NCBI GenBank assembly: GCA_902786725.1
Contig: CADADP010000002.1
Span: 37,891 to 101,890, forward strand
Direction of reading: 5' to 3'
Source: an uncultured Bacteroidales bacterium
GTDB taxonomy: Bacteria > Bacteroidota > Bacteroidia > Bacteroidales > Muribaculaceae
DNA length: 64,000 nt
Of the stretch, positions 1-7,613 are shown one piece after another; position 1 is the stretch's first letter; each line of letters begins with the position of its first letter. The notes beneath the pieces were generated by a model. The model saw nothing but the letters and a program-made list of their open reading frames with translations. It made no database searches and was not told the DNA's origin. The position numbers were made by a program, and so were the translations under genes.

Positions 1-444
1 CTGTGTGAAGTCGAACTGGCCTGCTTTGGTGGCGCCATCACTTCCGTACTCAGCGTTCGAGCCGCAAGTGAACGTCACACTCTTAGCGTTTCCGGTCCAG
101 GTAACCACCTCATCTCCGGCGCTCTGTGTAGCAATTGTCCCTGCGCTTGCCGTAATCTCAGCAAGGCGTTGCTTGCCCTTGTTCGACAGGGTGAACACCA
201 CCTTGGTGAAGTTCTCACCCGTAGTCTCAATCTTGAACGTACCTCCGGCATAGATGCGGAGGTCATTCGATGTCGTGTTGAGCGTTGCGGCCGTACTTCC
301 ACCATCGGTGGTGAAAGTGTAGGTCCCGCTCTTTGCACTCGCGGCACTGGCCGCAAACAGGTCGGCGCAATTAAATGTAATCTCGCCTGCCCATGCCATT
401 GTGGCAAACATCGCCGCCACAAGCAGTGTAAAGAATTTTCTCAT
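1..444 (-). CDS. Secreted protein, C-terminal part beyond the left edge
   Basis: The reading frame starts at the ATG at 444-442 and stays open to base 1, giving 148 codons with no stop, so the C-terminus lies outside the window. The N-terminus (MRKFFTLLVAAMFATMAWAG) is a classic signal peptide. The mature part is rich in Thr, Ser and Gly and looks like a beta-sandwich. Two stretches (FKIETTGENFTKVVFTLSN and VVTWTGNAKSVTFTCG) align by eye with FTITSTTGATITTIEFKSN and ETWNGEAASVRFDV in the dockerin protein at 60498-61934, so both belong to one secreted module family. Function is unknown; adhesion or polysaccharide binding is only a guess. A promoter lies at 585-617. Confidence 0.75.
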   Translation of the reverse strand, partial: MRKFFTLLVAAMFATMAWAGEITFNCADLFAASAASAKSGTYTFTTDGGSTAATLNTTSNDLRIYAGGTFKIETTGENFTKVVFTLSNKGKQRLAEITASAGTIATQSAGDEVVTWTGNAKSVTFTCGSNAEYGSDGATKAGQFDFTQ

Positions 445-584
445 AAATCGAATCTTTAATTTGTTTAAAAAGGTTTATATATCAGTTTATATCCTGTCCG
501 GTCACTTAGTTATAGTAGCAGTAACTTAGTAATATCTCGCTATTTCCTGGATGTATATAGTTTCGCAAGTTATGAAATTCTGCG

Positions 585-617
585 CAAATTTAAGCATTAA
601 ATTCCACTTAACCGACA
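585..617 (-). promoter_or_regulatory. Bacteroidetes promoter of the secreted-protein gene
   Basis: Read on the minus strand, a perfect -7 box TAAATTTG (585-592) is preceded by a TTG -33 box (615-617) with a 22-bp spacer. It gives a leader of about 135 nt. Confidence 0.6.
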
Positions 618-736
618 ATTTATGCGTTAAAAAACACCTCAATACGCCACATTTTCCACTCGTCTTGCGCATATTTCAGTCTTATTCCACCACCGGCCAC
701 TCCATCCTAACCACTCCGGCGGCATATAGTGCGAGC

Positions 737-761
737 GCCCGCAGAACACACGTCTGTGGGC
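737..761 (-). terminator. Weak hairpin after frr
   Basis: GCCCGCAGA (737-745) pairs with TCTGTGGGC (753-761), with one G-U pair. It lies just past the frr stop codon, but no T-tract follows on the minus strand, so its role as terminator is uncertain. Confidence 0.3.
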
Positions 762-799
762 ACTCAATATCCGGTTTTGCGCGCCTTGCGCCTTATTCA

Positions 800-1360
800 C
801 TACACCGTTAGGATCTCTTTCTCCTTTGCGGCAAACACCTCGTCGATTTTCTTCAGATACTTATCGTGAAGTTTCTGCACTTTCTCCTCAGCGTCTTTCT
901 CCACATCCTCGGGCATACCTTCCTTCACGGCTTTCTTCAAGCCCTCGATAGCCTCTCGACGAGCGTTGCGAACACTCACCTTGCCCTTTTCGCTCTCGGC
1001 CTTGCTATCCTTCACCAGCTGCTTGCGGCGCTCCTCGGTCAGTGGCGGTATGTTCAGGCGTATCACCTCTCCGTTGTTCTCGGGCATAATGCCCACATTG
1101 GAGTCGATAAGAGCCTTCTCTATCACCTTAAACATACTCTTCTCCCAAGGCACAATCGCTATGGTGCGAGCATCAGGCGTGGTCACATTTGCCACATTGT
1201 CGATAGGCACCTGGCTACCATAGTAATCCACTCGAACTCCGGCTATTATCTTAACGTTGGCCTTGCCGGCACGAATACGAGCCAGCGCATCGTCGAGATA
1301 ATTCACCGCCTCATTCATCTTTTTCTCGGCGGCATCCAAGTAAAATTTCACGTCATTCAT
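800..1360 (-). CDS. frr: Ribosome recycling factor
   Basis: This 186-residue protein is a full-length ribosome recycling factor. It acts with EF-G in the cytoplasm to split the post-termination ribosome so subunits, tRNA and mRNA can be reused. Family signatures are visible: a start followed by a long helix with LDDALARIRAGKANVKI, the middle segment IDNVANVTTPDARTI, and the C-terminal helix with LNIPPLTEERRKQLVKDSK. Length and motifs match the family, which is about 185 residues. It has its own strong promoter at 1433-1464 and appears to be a single-gene unit here; in many bacteria frr sits next to pyrH, which is not in this window. Confidence 0.97.
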   Translation of the reverse strand: MNDVKFYLDAAEKKMNEAVNYLDDALARIRAGKANVKIIAGVRVDYYGSQVPIDNVANVTTPDARTIAIVPWEKSMFKVIEKALIDSNVGIMPENNGEVIRLNIPPLTEERRKQLVKDSKAESEKGKVSVRNARREAIEGLKKAVKEGMPEDVEKDAEEKVQKLHDKYLKKIDEVFAAKEKEILTV

Positions 1361-1432
1361 AGTTATCTGTTTTTAAAATTATTGTTTCTGTTTCTATTGT
1401 ATTCAAGTTTCTGATAGCCAACTTAACCACCG

Positions 1433-1464
1433 CAAATTTAACACAATCTCCATTCATTTCCAAA
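1433..1464 (-). promoter_or_regulatory. Promoter of frr
   Basis: On the minus strand: TTTG (1461-1464), a 20-bp spacer, then TAAATTTG (1433-1440). Both boxes match the Bacteroidetes consensus exactly. The predicted leader is about 65 nt. Confidence 0.75.
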
Positions 1465-1589
1465 TAATCCTCGCCTATTTCGGCCTCCATTCAAGCCTTT
1501 CTCCATGGCGCGGCCTCCTTATTTGCGATTCATTGTCAATGATGGCGCACCCTGCAAATTATCTCGAGATAACTAAGCGCCACTTTTAA

Positions 1590-2282
1590 TCACATCCGTG
1601 TGTCAAGGTGCAGAATGGTCTGTACAAACATCAGGTCACGTATCTCGTTACGGTAAATCTCCATGTCGTCGTAAGCCGTATTGGCACTGCGCAGTATCAC
1701 CATATTGGGGTCGGTGTGACGCCGCACATATTTCACAAGCCGATAATCGTCGAGCAGCACCACATAGATTTGTCCCCAGAAGATTTGGTGGATATTGCTG
1801 AGCTCTTTCACCGCGATGTAGTCGCCGGGCTGTATCACCGGGTACATACTGTCGCCGCTCACACGCACTATCCGGCAGTTTTGGTTCACCAGGTCGGGCA
1901 AGTCTATTCTGCCCACTATCTGCTCGTCGGCAAACATCATGGCCCGAGGCATCGTGCCGGCTGTCACATCGATGTCATAGACCGGAACACCCGGACCTCC
2001 AGAACCGAGTTTCACCTCATCGCGCGCCACATCCACCGTACTGGCCTGCAACCGGGGCTTGGCATACGGCAGGTCGGTGCCGTCGCACAACCACTCCTTC
2101 GACACTCCCAGATTCACCACTATCCGGTTAATCAGCGCGTCGCTTATGGGTAAATGACCATTAATATACTTCGACAGATTCGACGCGTCAACGCCTATGC
2201 GCTCGGCAAACTCCACCTGCTTGTAACGCATCTCCTTCATCAGATACCGCACTCGTGCAGCTATTTCTTCTTGTGTTCCCAT
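1590..2282 (-). CDS. XRE-family repressor with S24 (LexA/CI-like) peptidase domain
   Basis: This 230-residue protein has an N-terminal helix-turn-helix (about residues 20-55, QVEFAERIGVDASNLSKYIN) and a C-terminal S24 domain. The S24 Ser/Lys dyad is visible: Ser145 in RVSGDSMYPVIQPGDY and Lys184 in YRLVKYVRR. An Ala-Gly pair at 108-109 (DVTAG) lies where LexA/CI-type self-cleavage sites occur. Proteins of this build are DNA-binding repressors that can be inactivated by self-cleavage, often under RecA control. No phage genes flank it, so it is probably a host regulator. Its promoter (2311-2342) overlaps a perfect palindrome (2326-2355), which suggests autorepression. Whether it really cleaves itself cannot be told from sequence. 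Confidence 0.9.
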   Translation of the reverse strand: MGTQEEIAARVRYLMKEMRYKQVEFAERIGVDASNLSKYINGHLPISDALINRIVVNLGVSKEWLCDGTDLPYAKPRLQASTVDVARDEVKLGSGGPGVPVYDIDVTAGTMPRAMMFADEQIVGRIDLPDLVNQNCRIVRVSGDSMYPVIQPGDYIAVKELSNIHQIFWGQIYVVLLDDYRLVKYVRRHTDPNMVILRSANTAYDDMEIYRNEIRDLMFVQTILHLDTRM

Positions 2283-2310
2283 TGTTACTTTGATTTATTG
2301 GTTTATGCCA

Positions 2311-2342
2311 CAAAATTACAACAATAATTGGCGAAAAACAAA
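2311..2342 (-). promoter_or_regulatory. Promoter of the XRE/S24 repressor gene
   Basis: On the minus strand: TTTG (2339-2342), a 20-bp spacer, then TAATTTTG (2311-2318), both perfect. The -33 box is exactly the 4-bp centre of the 2326-2355 palindrome. The leader is about 22 nt. Confidence 0.75.
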
Positions 2343-2355
2343 TTTTTCGCCAATT
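2326..2355. promoter_or_regulatory. 30-bp palindrome, likely repressor operator
   Basis: AATTGGCGAAAAA (2326-2338) and TTTTTCGCCAATT (2343-2355) form a perfect 13-bp inverted repeat around the 4-bp centre CAAA. It overlaps the -33 box of the repressor gene, as an autoregulatory operator would. Alternatively it could form a terminator hairpin for the DUF4923 gene that ends at 2394; both roles are possible. Confidence 0.6.
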
Positions 2356-2393
2356 ATTTTACCATTTCCCCTTTATATTTGTCTATCGCCCGG

Positions 2394-3086
2394 TTAGCGC
2401 CGCGCCAGGTCGAATCCCACACGCACCCCATCGAACTGCTTGCTCAGGTCACCCACCGTCTGGAGCGTGGAGTTGCCGCTGAGCTTGGCCACAGTCTGCA
2501 GCACCGACAGCAGCTTCTTCGATTCAAAAGTCAGGCCAATGCCATTGGTGGTTCGTGTCAGGTAGCCGGTGACATTGAGCAGGCCGCCCAGCATCTGCAT
2601 CTTCAGCGCGCAGTTGCTCTTGTCGTAGGTATATGTTCCACTCAGTGGCATCCCGTCCAACTTCCCGCTGAAACGCCCATCTTGGGTAAACGTCAGTTGG
2701 GTATTGGCTGCGCTGATACCCACACCGGAATACGCCGATTTCAACTTCTCATTCACGTTGGCCGCCGCTACACTTCCGCCGGCCTTCGCAAGCAGGTTCT
2801 CGCTCGTGAATGCGCATGCGGGTGCCGCGTAACTCCAGTTTCCGTAAAGTTCAGTCTCATCCAGTTTCACACTGCCTATCACCAGATTAAGCAGGCCGTT
2901 AACGGAGTTCTGATTGGCTATGCCTTTCACCACGCTTCCCAGTATCTCGCCCAGGCCTCCGCCCACAGCGCCGGTGCCCGTGCCGGTGTTTCCCACGCCA
3001 CTCAGTAGCCCTTGCGTGCCGCATCCCGTGGCCATCACAGCCACCGCGGCAATCATTGCAATAAATATCTTTTTCATATTTTCCAT
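2394..3086 (-). CDS. DUF4923 family lipoprotein
   Basis: This protein of 230 residues (227 if the second ATG at 3077 is used) has a lipoprotein signal ending in ATGC, so the mature protein should be lipid-anchored in the cell envelope. After a Gly/Thr-rich linker it carries a lipocalin-like beta domain: YGNWSYAAPACAF, LTFTQDGRFSGKLDGMPLSG, and a C-terminal part ending FDGVRVGFDLARR. This pattern is the DUF4923 family of Bacteroidales, whose function is unknown. A GGAAA stretch just before the ATG at 3077 favours that start (MKKIFIAMIAAV). A -7 box TATCTTTG lies at 3132-3139 on the minus strand. No partner gene is evident. Confidence 0.8.
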   Translation of the reverse strand: MENMKKIFIAMIAAVAVMATGCGTQGLLSGVGNTGTGTGAVGGGLGEILGSVVKGIANQNSVNGLLNLVIGSVKLDETELYGNWSYAAPACAFTSENLLAKAGGSVAAANVNEKLKSAYSGVGISAANTQLTFTQDGRFSGKLDGMPLSGTYTYDKSNCALKMQMLGGLLNVTGYLTRTTNGIGLTFESKKLLSVLQTVAKLSGNSTLQTVGDLSKQFDGVRVGFDLARR

Positions 3087-3131
3087 TATTTATAATTATT
3101 TCAACTTTTTCATTAATTGCTAACCGCTCTG

Positions 3132-3139
3132 CAAAGATA
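3132..3139 (-). promoter_or_regulatory. -7 box upstream of the DUF4923 gene
   Basis: A perfect TATCTTTG on the minus strand, 46 bp from the first ATG. I see no good TTG about 20 bp upstream, so only the -7 element is supported. Confidence 0.45.
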
Positions 3140-3342
3140 GTAATTTTAACCCACCAGTCCCCCCTTCATCCGTCACCTTTTTTACCAACGTTGCCACCTA
3201 CGGCACAAACACCCCGTATTTTCCTACGTAGCCGGCCGTGACGACTTCCGCTCGTAAAACACAGCCAAAACTTTCTCCCCATATTTCAACTTTCAATCAT
3301 TATTTTTCCGTAACTTTACACAAAATTTAATCATCAGCATTT

Positions 3343-4293
3343 ATGCGAAAAGTTATAGCAATAGGAGAATGTGTGCTCGACACCATTTTCAGGGGCTCAC
3401 AACCCGAACGCTCTTTCGTGGGCGGACGCATAATGAACGCGGCCGCATCGCTGGCTTCGGCAGGAGTGCCGGTCGAAGCCGTTAGTGAGTGCGGGCGCGA
3501 CGGCGTGGGCGACATCATAGTAAACTTCCTTGAATCAAAACACGTTAGCGTGCGCTCCATCGACCGATTCACCGACGGGCACACCGCATTGTCGGCAATA
3601 TTTCCGGCCGGAGACAATAGCCAAGAAGCACGCATAATCAACTATGGCTCATACCCTCCCGACCGCTTCGACGTGGTGTGGCCGCGTATCAATCAAGACG
3701 ACATCATCATCTTTGGCTCGCTCTACTCGGTGGAGCCTCAGCAGCGCGAACGACTCTTTGAACTTATCACACACGCTGTGGAGCGGAAGGCCATAATAGT
3801 GTATCTGCCGGGATTCCAGCACGGCATCAGCGTACGCATCACCCATGTAATGCCGGCAATACTCGAAAATCTGGAAATCAGCAACATAGTCATCACACAC
3901 GACCGCGACATTCGCCTCATTTTCCCGGGCGAGACCGGCACCGAGGCCTACCGAAACCACTTTGAGTTCTACTGCCAAAACCTGCTGCACGTCAATTCCG
4001 ACTTCAGCACTTCGCTACACCACCGTGGCGACACTCAATCATCGCCGGCACCGGCCACCGCGCCAGGGAACCCGCTCGGTTGGCAAGCAGGACTCACCGC
4101 CGGACTGGTTCACGCCATCATCACTCTGGGCATCACACGCGACAACATCGACGCCCTGCACAGCAGCATGTGGAGCAACATCCTTTCCCGGGCGCTACAA
4201 TGGGCAAACGCCTGCGACTTGCCGGCAAGCAACTGCATCCCCGCCAACTTCGCCGCTCAAATCGCGTCTAACTCCAATCCCGCGCAACTATGA
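3343..4293 (+). CDS. PfkB-family sugar kinase homologue lacking the catalytic Asp motif
   Basis: This 316-residue protein has the N-terminal PfkB layout: GECVLDTIF at 8-16, the sugar-binding FVGGRIMNAAASLASAG at 25-41, and ECGRDGVGD at 49-57. The C-terminal PfkB signature, normally DTTGAGDxFxAG with the catalytic Asp, is replaced around residues 238-254 by ATAPGNPLGWQAGLTAG, with no Asp. The fold is therefore kept but phosphotransfer is doubtful; it may be a sugar-binding pseudokinase. It is first in a tight operon: its stop overlaps the next start (ATGA, 4290-4293). A near-consensus -7 box (TAACTTTA, 3311-3318) lies upstream. It could still be active through another residue. Confidence 0.8.
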   Translation: MRKVIAIGECVLDTIFRGSQPERSFVGGRIMNAAASLASAGVPVEAVSECGRDGVGDIIVNFLESKHVSVRSIDRFTDGHTALSAIFPAGDNSQEARIINYGSYPPDRFDVVWPRINQDDIIIFGSLYSVEPQQRERLFELITHAVERKAIIVYLPGFQHGISVRITHVMPAILENLEISNIVITHDRDIRLIFPGETGTEAYRNHFEFYCQNLLHVNSDFSTSLHHRGDTQSSPAPATAPGNPLGWQAGLTAGLVHAIITLGITRDNIDALHSSMWSNILSRALQWANACDLPASNCIPANFAAQIASNSNPAQL

Positions 4294-6062
4294 CCAAGCA
4301 ACTCCTGCTCACATCGTTCCCGCCTCCGGTTTCCGACATGACTCTGGCTCAGGCACAAATCGAGGCCACCGGTGAGATGCCTCCACTCGACGGTATCGCG
4401 CCGGAGCTCACTCACGACATCAGCATGTGTTATGTCTGCTACCTTATAGGACACGACCGCTTCAGCGAAGCGCTCGACTTGGCCACCGCTCTCACCGTCG
4501 GCGAAAACGCCGAAATGATGCCGCCGCTTCACAGCGCGTGGCTATGGCTGGCGCAGATGGCGCTTCACATACAGGCCGAAGACTACACCACCGCCCTCAC
4601 CGATGCCGAAAACGCCCTCACCACACTCTCCGGTGTGATTGGCCGGCGCAGCGAGGCGTTCCTCGCCATCGTGGCATCACTTATATTCAACCTCGCCAGG
4701 TTGCACCACGCCACCGGCGACAGCAGCAAGGCCTCTAAAGAACTGATTCGAGCCCAACAGCTCTTCGAGCGGCTCGTCAAGAAGAACGAGGCCAAGTTTT
4801 CCGCCCTGCTCATACACTCGGTGGAAGCCTCCACAAGCATCATCAAGTCCCGACAGCAGCAACTCCATGTCTTTGCTCAGTACCAAAGCATGACCGAAAC
4901 CTACACTACCATGCTGCAAGACGGCGAAAAAGCCGCCGAAGCGCTGCAAAATCTCGTTGACTCGCTGGCCAACGAAGGCGAAATCATGCTACAAATGGGC
5001 AACGGACGCAACGCCGTGAAATACTACACGCGAGCGCTGAGATACCAGAAAAAACTCAGCAAAAACATGGGACTCCGTGAGCTGCAACTATCACTGGGGC
5101 TCGCTCGCGGACTGATGAAAATCATCAATCGCCGAGCCGCCGCCGAGCAACTGCTCAACTCGTTGCTTCCGCTCGCCCGGCAACTCAATGCTAATGAGGA
5201 GGAAAGAATCATCACCGACCTGCTCAATAACAAAAACAAAAACTTCAACATCATGAATCTGCTAAAGACCATCTTCACCGCAGTCGTTATCACACTCTGC
5301 TCACTCTCAGCCAACTCACAACTCATCGTGGGACACCGTGGCTCGGTTTGGGGCGTTGAAAACACCGAGGCCGCATTTATCAACGGCGCGCGTGCCGGCG
5401 CATGGGGCCTGGAATGCGACATCCACCTCACAGCCGACGGCACATTCATCGTTTGCCACGACGCCACCACAAAGCGCATCGGAGGCGACTCGCTCAGGCT
5501 GGGCTCCATCGACGTCAGCCAAGCCATCGCCATCCCGCTCGAACAGACGCGACGCGGCGTCACCTACGTGGGACACCTTATCACCCTGGGGCGTTTTCTC
5601 GACATCTGCAACCGTTTCAACGTGGTACCCGTGGTGGAAATCAAGTTCTCCGACTGTGCCACAATTCATTCCAACGAGAAAAATCCGGCCGAAGACAACT
5701 TCAGCGGAGTCCCGGCTCTAATCCACATACTTCAGAGCAAGGGCCTCGCCGAGAAAGCCGTCATCATCTCATTTATGCCTGGCGTAATAGAGTACATACA
5801 CAAGCACTTCCCGCAGATTCAGGTACAAGTGCTGGCCGGCGACGGCGAAATCAATCAATGGGTGGATTGGTGCATCGAGCGTCGCATCGACCTCGACGCC
5901 GCTCACTCACTTCTCACTCAAGACGCCGTCACACGACTGCACCAAGCCGGCCTCAAAGTCAATGCCTGGACCGTGGACAACCCCGACGTCTTCAACCGTC
6001 TCAAAGATTGGGGGGTGGATTTCATCACCACCAACGCCATCTTCCCCAAGCCGCTTAAATAA
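4290..6062 (+). CDS. TPR protein fused in frame to a glycerophosphodiester phosphodiesterase
   Basis: One uninterrupted frame encodes 590 residues with two unrelated halves. Residues 1-315 are helical repeats of TPR type (NAVKYYTRALRYQKKL at 241-256). Residues 322-344 (MNLLKTIFTAVVITLCSLSAN) read as a complete signal peptide, and residues 345-590 are a GDPD domain with the family motifs GHRGSVWGVENTEAAF, LECDIHLTADG and VCHDATTKR. GDPD enzymes hydrolyse glycerophosphodiesters from phospholipids to glycerol-3-phosphate. In related genomes the TPR gene and ribH are usually neighbours, so a separate GDPD gene starting at 5253 may have been joined by stop loss. If made as one chain, it would span the inner membrane with TPRs inside and GDPD outside. 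See findings. Confidence 0.75.
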   Translation: MTKQLLLTSFPPPVSDMTLAQAQIEATGEMPPLDGIAPELTHDISMCYVCYLIGHDRFSEALDLATALTVGENAEMMPPLHSAWLWLAQMALHIQAEDYTTALTDAENALTTLSGVIGRRSEAFLAIVASLIFNLARLHHATGDSSKASKELIRAQQLFERLVKKNEAKFSALLIHSVEASTSIIKSRQQQLHVFAQYQSMTETYTTMLQDGEKAAEALQNLVDSLANEGEIMLQMGNGRNAVKYYTRALRYQKKLSKNMGLRELQLSLGLARGLMKIINRRAAAEQLLNSLLPLARQLNANEEERIITDLLNNKNKNFNIMNLLKTIFTAVVITLCSLSANSQLIVGHRGSVWGVENTEAAFINGARAGAWGLECDIHLTADGTFIVCHDATTKRIGGDSLRLGSIDVSQAIAIPLEQTRRGVTYVGHLITLGRFLDICNRFNVVPVVEIKFSDCATIHSNEKNPAEDNFSGVPALIHILQSKGLAEKAVIISFMPGVIEYIHKHFPQIQVQVLAGDGEINQWVDWCIERRIDLDAAHSLLTQDAVTRLHQAGLKVNAWTVDNPDVFNRLKDWGVDFITTNAIFPKPLK

Positions 6063-6088
6063 CCGTCTCATCTCAATTCATTAACATC

Positions 6089-6589
6089 ATGTCACAAAAC
6101 TACGCAGTAAGCACTCAATTGGAATTCATACCGGGGATACGCATCGCCATCGTATCGGCCGAGTGGAACTCTCACATCACCAACGCGCTCACCGCTGGCG
6201 CCACCGATTTCTTGCAGCGCATGGGATACTCTCAAAAGAACTACGACCTGTTCCAAGTCCCTGGCACAGTTGAACTCACTTTCGCCGCGGCACAACTCTG
6301 TAATTCAAACTGCCACTACGATGCGGTGATTATCATCGGGTGCGTCATTCGGGGCGACACACCTCACTTCGACTATGTCTGCCAGAGTGTTACCCAGGGC
6401 TGCGCGCACCTCAACGCAACAGGCGACACGCCTGTAATCTTCTGCGTGCTCACCGTCAACGATGAGCAGCAAGCGCTCGACCGTGCTGGCGGGACGCTGA
6501 GCAACAAGGGTACCGAAGCCGCCGAAACAGCACTGAAAATGATACAGTTCAAGGACAAACTCCGTTATCTCCAACATCAAAACAGGTGA
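6089..6589 (+). CDS. ribH: 6,7-dimethyl-8-ribityllumazine synthase
   Basis: This 166-residue protein is lumazine synthase, the penultimate enzyme of riboflavin synthesis. It joins 5-amino-6-ribitylaminouracil with 3,4-dihydroxy-2-butanone-4-phosphate. Conserved blocks are present: VSAEWNSHITNALTAGA, FQVPGTVELTFAA, VIIIGCVIRGDTPHFDYVC with the catalytic His region, and VIFCVLTVNDEQQALDRAGG. Full length for the family, which forms icosahedral or pentameric shells in the cytoplasm. It follows the TPR-GDPD gene after 26 bp and its stop nearly touches the next gene, so it is co-transcribed. No other rib genes are in the window. Confidence 0.97.
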   Translation: MSQNYAVSTQLEFIPGIRIAIVSAEWNSHITNALTAGATDFLQRMGYSQKNYDLFQVPGTVELTFAAAQLCNSNCHYDAVIIIGCVIRGDTPHFDYVCQSVTQGCAHLNATGDTPVIFCVLTVNDEQQALDRAGGTLSNKGTEAAETALKMIQFKDKLRYLQHQNR

Positions 6590-6591
6590 CA

Positions 6592-7608
6592 ATGAACCGC
6601 AAAACGCTCCGCATATTACTATTGCTCTCTGTAGTCATTCTTGGCGGCTCTTGCTCTCGTGGCTTCAAAATCACCGGCGCGCTGCGCAACCTCGGAACTC
6701 AGAACGTTAGAGTGGTCTATGCCACCGAGAACGGTGTCTCCGACTCCTGGATTGTCACACAAGACGACCACTTCGAGGCCAAGGGGCAAGTGGATGGGCT
6801 CACAATCGTTGCCATCTACAACACCGAGCAGAGCCTAATCGCGCGACTGGCTGTCAACAACGGCGACAACATCTCCATCTCAGGCGACGCGCTCGAACCG
6901 TTCTCTATCCAAGTCAGCGGCAGCGAAATTAACGAGCAGTGGTACGACTTCATTCACAAGAACAAAGGGGTCTATACGGCCGACAACGCCGATATGCTCA
7001 CCACTCTCATCGAAACCTACGTCAAAAAGCACCCCCAGAGCGTAGTCTCCACTCTGCTTCTCATGGTCGATTACCCCGATGTGAGCAATCGCGAAAAGAC
7101 CGAGCGCCTGCTCGCCACCATCGACCACGAAGCCAAGCCGGCATCAATCATCAGCGCCTACGACGCTCTGCTCAAGATGCGCATCAAGTCGCTGGGACGC
7201 ACACGCACCATGTTCCTCTTCGACACCGATGGCAACATCTGCCCGCTCAACACCAACTCCGCCTCCTACTCCATCTATTTCTTCTGGGAAAGCGACCTGC
7301 TTCTGCGCAACGACATTATCAAGCAACTCAGGCAATGCGCCAAAACCAACGGCAAACGCCTGCAAATTGCCGACATCAGCCTCGACGGAGACTCCCTCGG
7401 CTGGCGCGCCCGCATCGTCAACGACTCGGCTTTCTGGAAACAGTTCTGGGCTCCGTCGGGACCCGTCAACAGCACTCTTATTCACCTCGCTATCGACCGA
7501 ACACCACTCTTTATCGTCAGCGACTCCATTGGCGTTCAGCACTATCGGGGCATATCGGTGCAGAAAGCTTGCGAAACAGCCTCTCAACTAATCTCTCACA
7601 AAAACTGA
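6592..7608 (+). CDS. DUF4369-type lipoprotein with degenerate thioredoxin-like domain
   Basis: This 338-residue protein starts at the ATG at 6592, two bases after the ribH stop codon; an in-frame GTG at 6586 would overlap it. The lipoprotein signal (ILLLLSVVILGGSC) puts it on the envelope. Residues about 25-115 (FKITGALRNLGTQNVRVVY, HFEAKGQVDG) resemble the DUF4369 beta domain found before TlpA-like thioredoxins in Bacteroidetes. The C-terminal half has a thioredoxin-like outline (YSIYFFWESDLLLRND), but the CxxC redox pair is missing, so thiol-disulfide exchange is unlikely. Its role in a recF/ribH operon is unknown. Confidence 0.75.
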   Translation: MNRKTLRILLLLSVVILGGSCSRGFKITGALRNLGTQNVRVVYATENGVSDSWIVTQDDHFEAKGQVDGLTIVAIYNTEQSLIARLAVNNGDNISISGDALEPFSIQVSGSEINEQWYDFIHKNKGVYTADNADMLTTLIETYVKKHPQSVVSTLLLMVDYPDVSNREKTERLLATIDHEAKPASIISAYDALLKMRIKSLGRTRTMFLFDTDGNICPLNTNSASYSIYFFWESDLLLRNDIIKQLRQCAKTNGKRLQIADISLDGDSLGWRARIVNDSAFWKQFWAPSGPVNSTLIHLAIDRTPLFIVSDSIGVQHYRGISVQKACETASQLISHKN

Positions 7609-7613
7609 CCGCC

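Larger units (their letters stand above)
445..799. other. Intergenic region between two minus-strand genes
   Basis: This 355-bp gap holds the promoter of the secreted-protein gene (585-617) and, close to the frr stop codon, a weak hairpin at 737-761. An 86-codon plus-strand frame from 551 has no recognisable product and starts inside the promoter area, so I do not call it a gene. Confidence 0.6.

Noticed and set aside
551-811. 86-codon frame in the gap upstream of frr
   Set aside because: It starts within a promoter, overlaps the frr end on the other strand and has no recognisable features.
866-1414. 182-codon plus-strand frame across frr
   Set aside because: It is the reverse complement of the frr coding region and has no recognisable motifs; frr is certain.
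1590-3086. Prophage remnant around the XRE/S24 repressor
   Set aside because: Flanking genes are ribosome recycling factor and a DUF4923 lipoprotein; there are no phage structural, integrase or Cro-like genes.
6939-7613. Long N-terminal extension of RecF to a 596-residue protein
   Set aside because: The added stretch overlaps the lipoprotein gene in another frame, has low-complexity Arg/His/Gln composition and no match to RecF; the ATG at 7614 gives a normal RecF.
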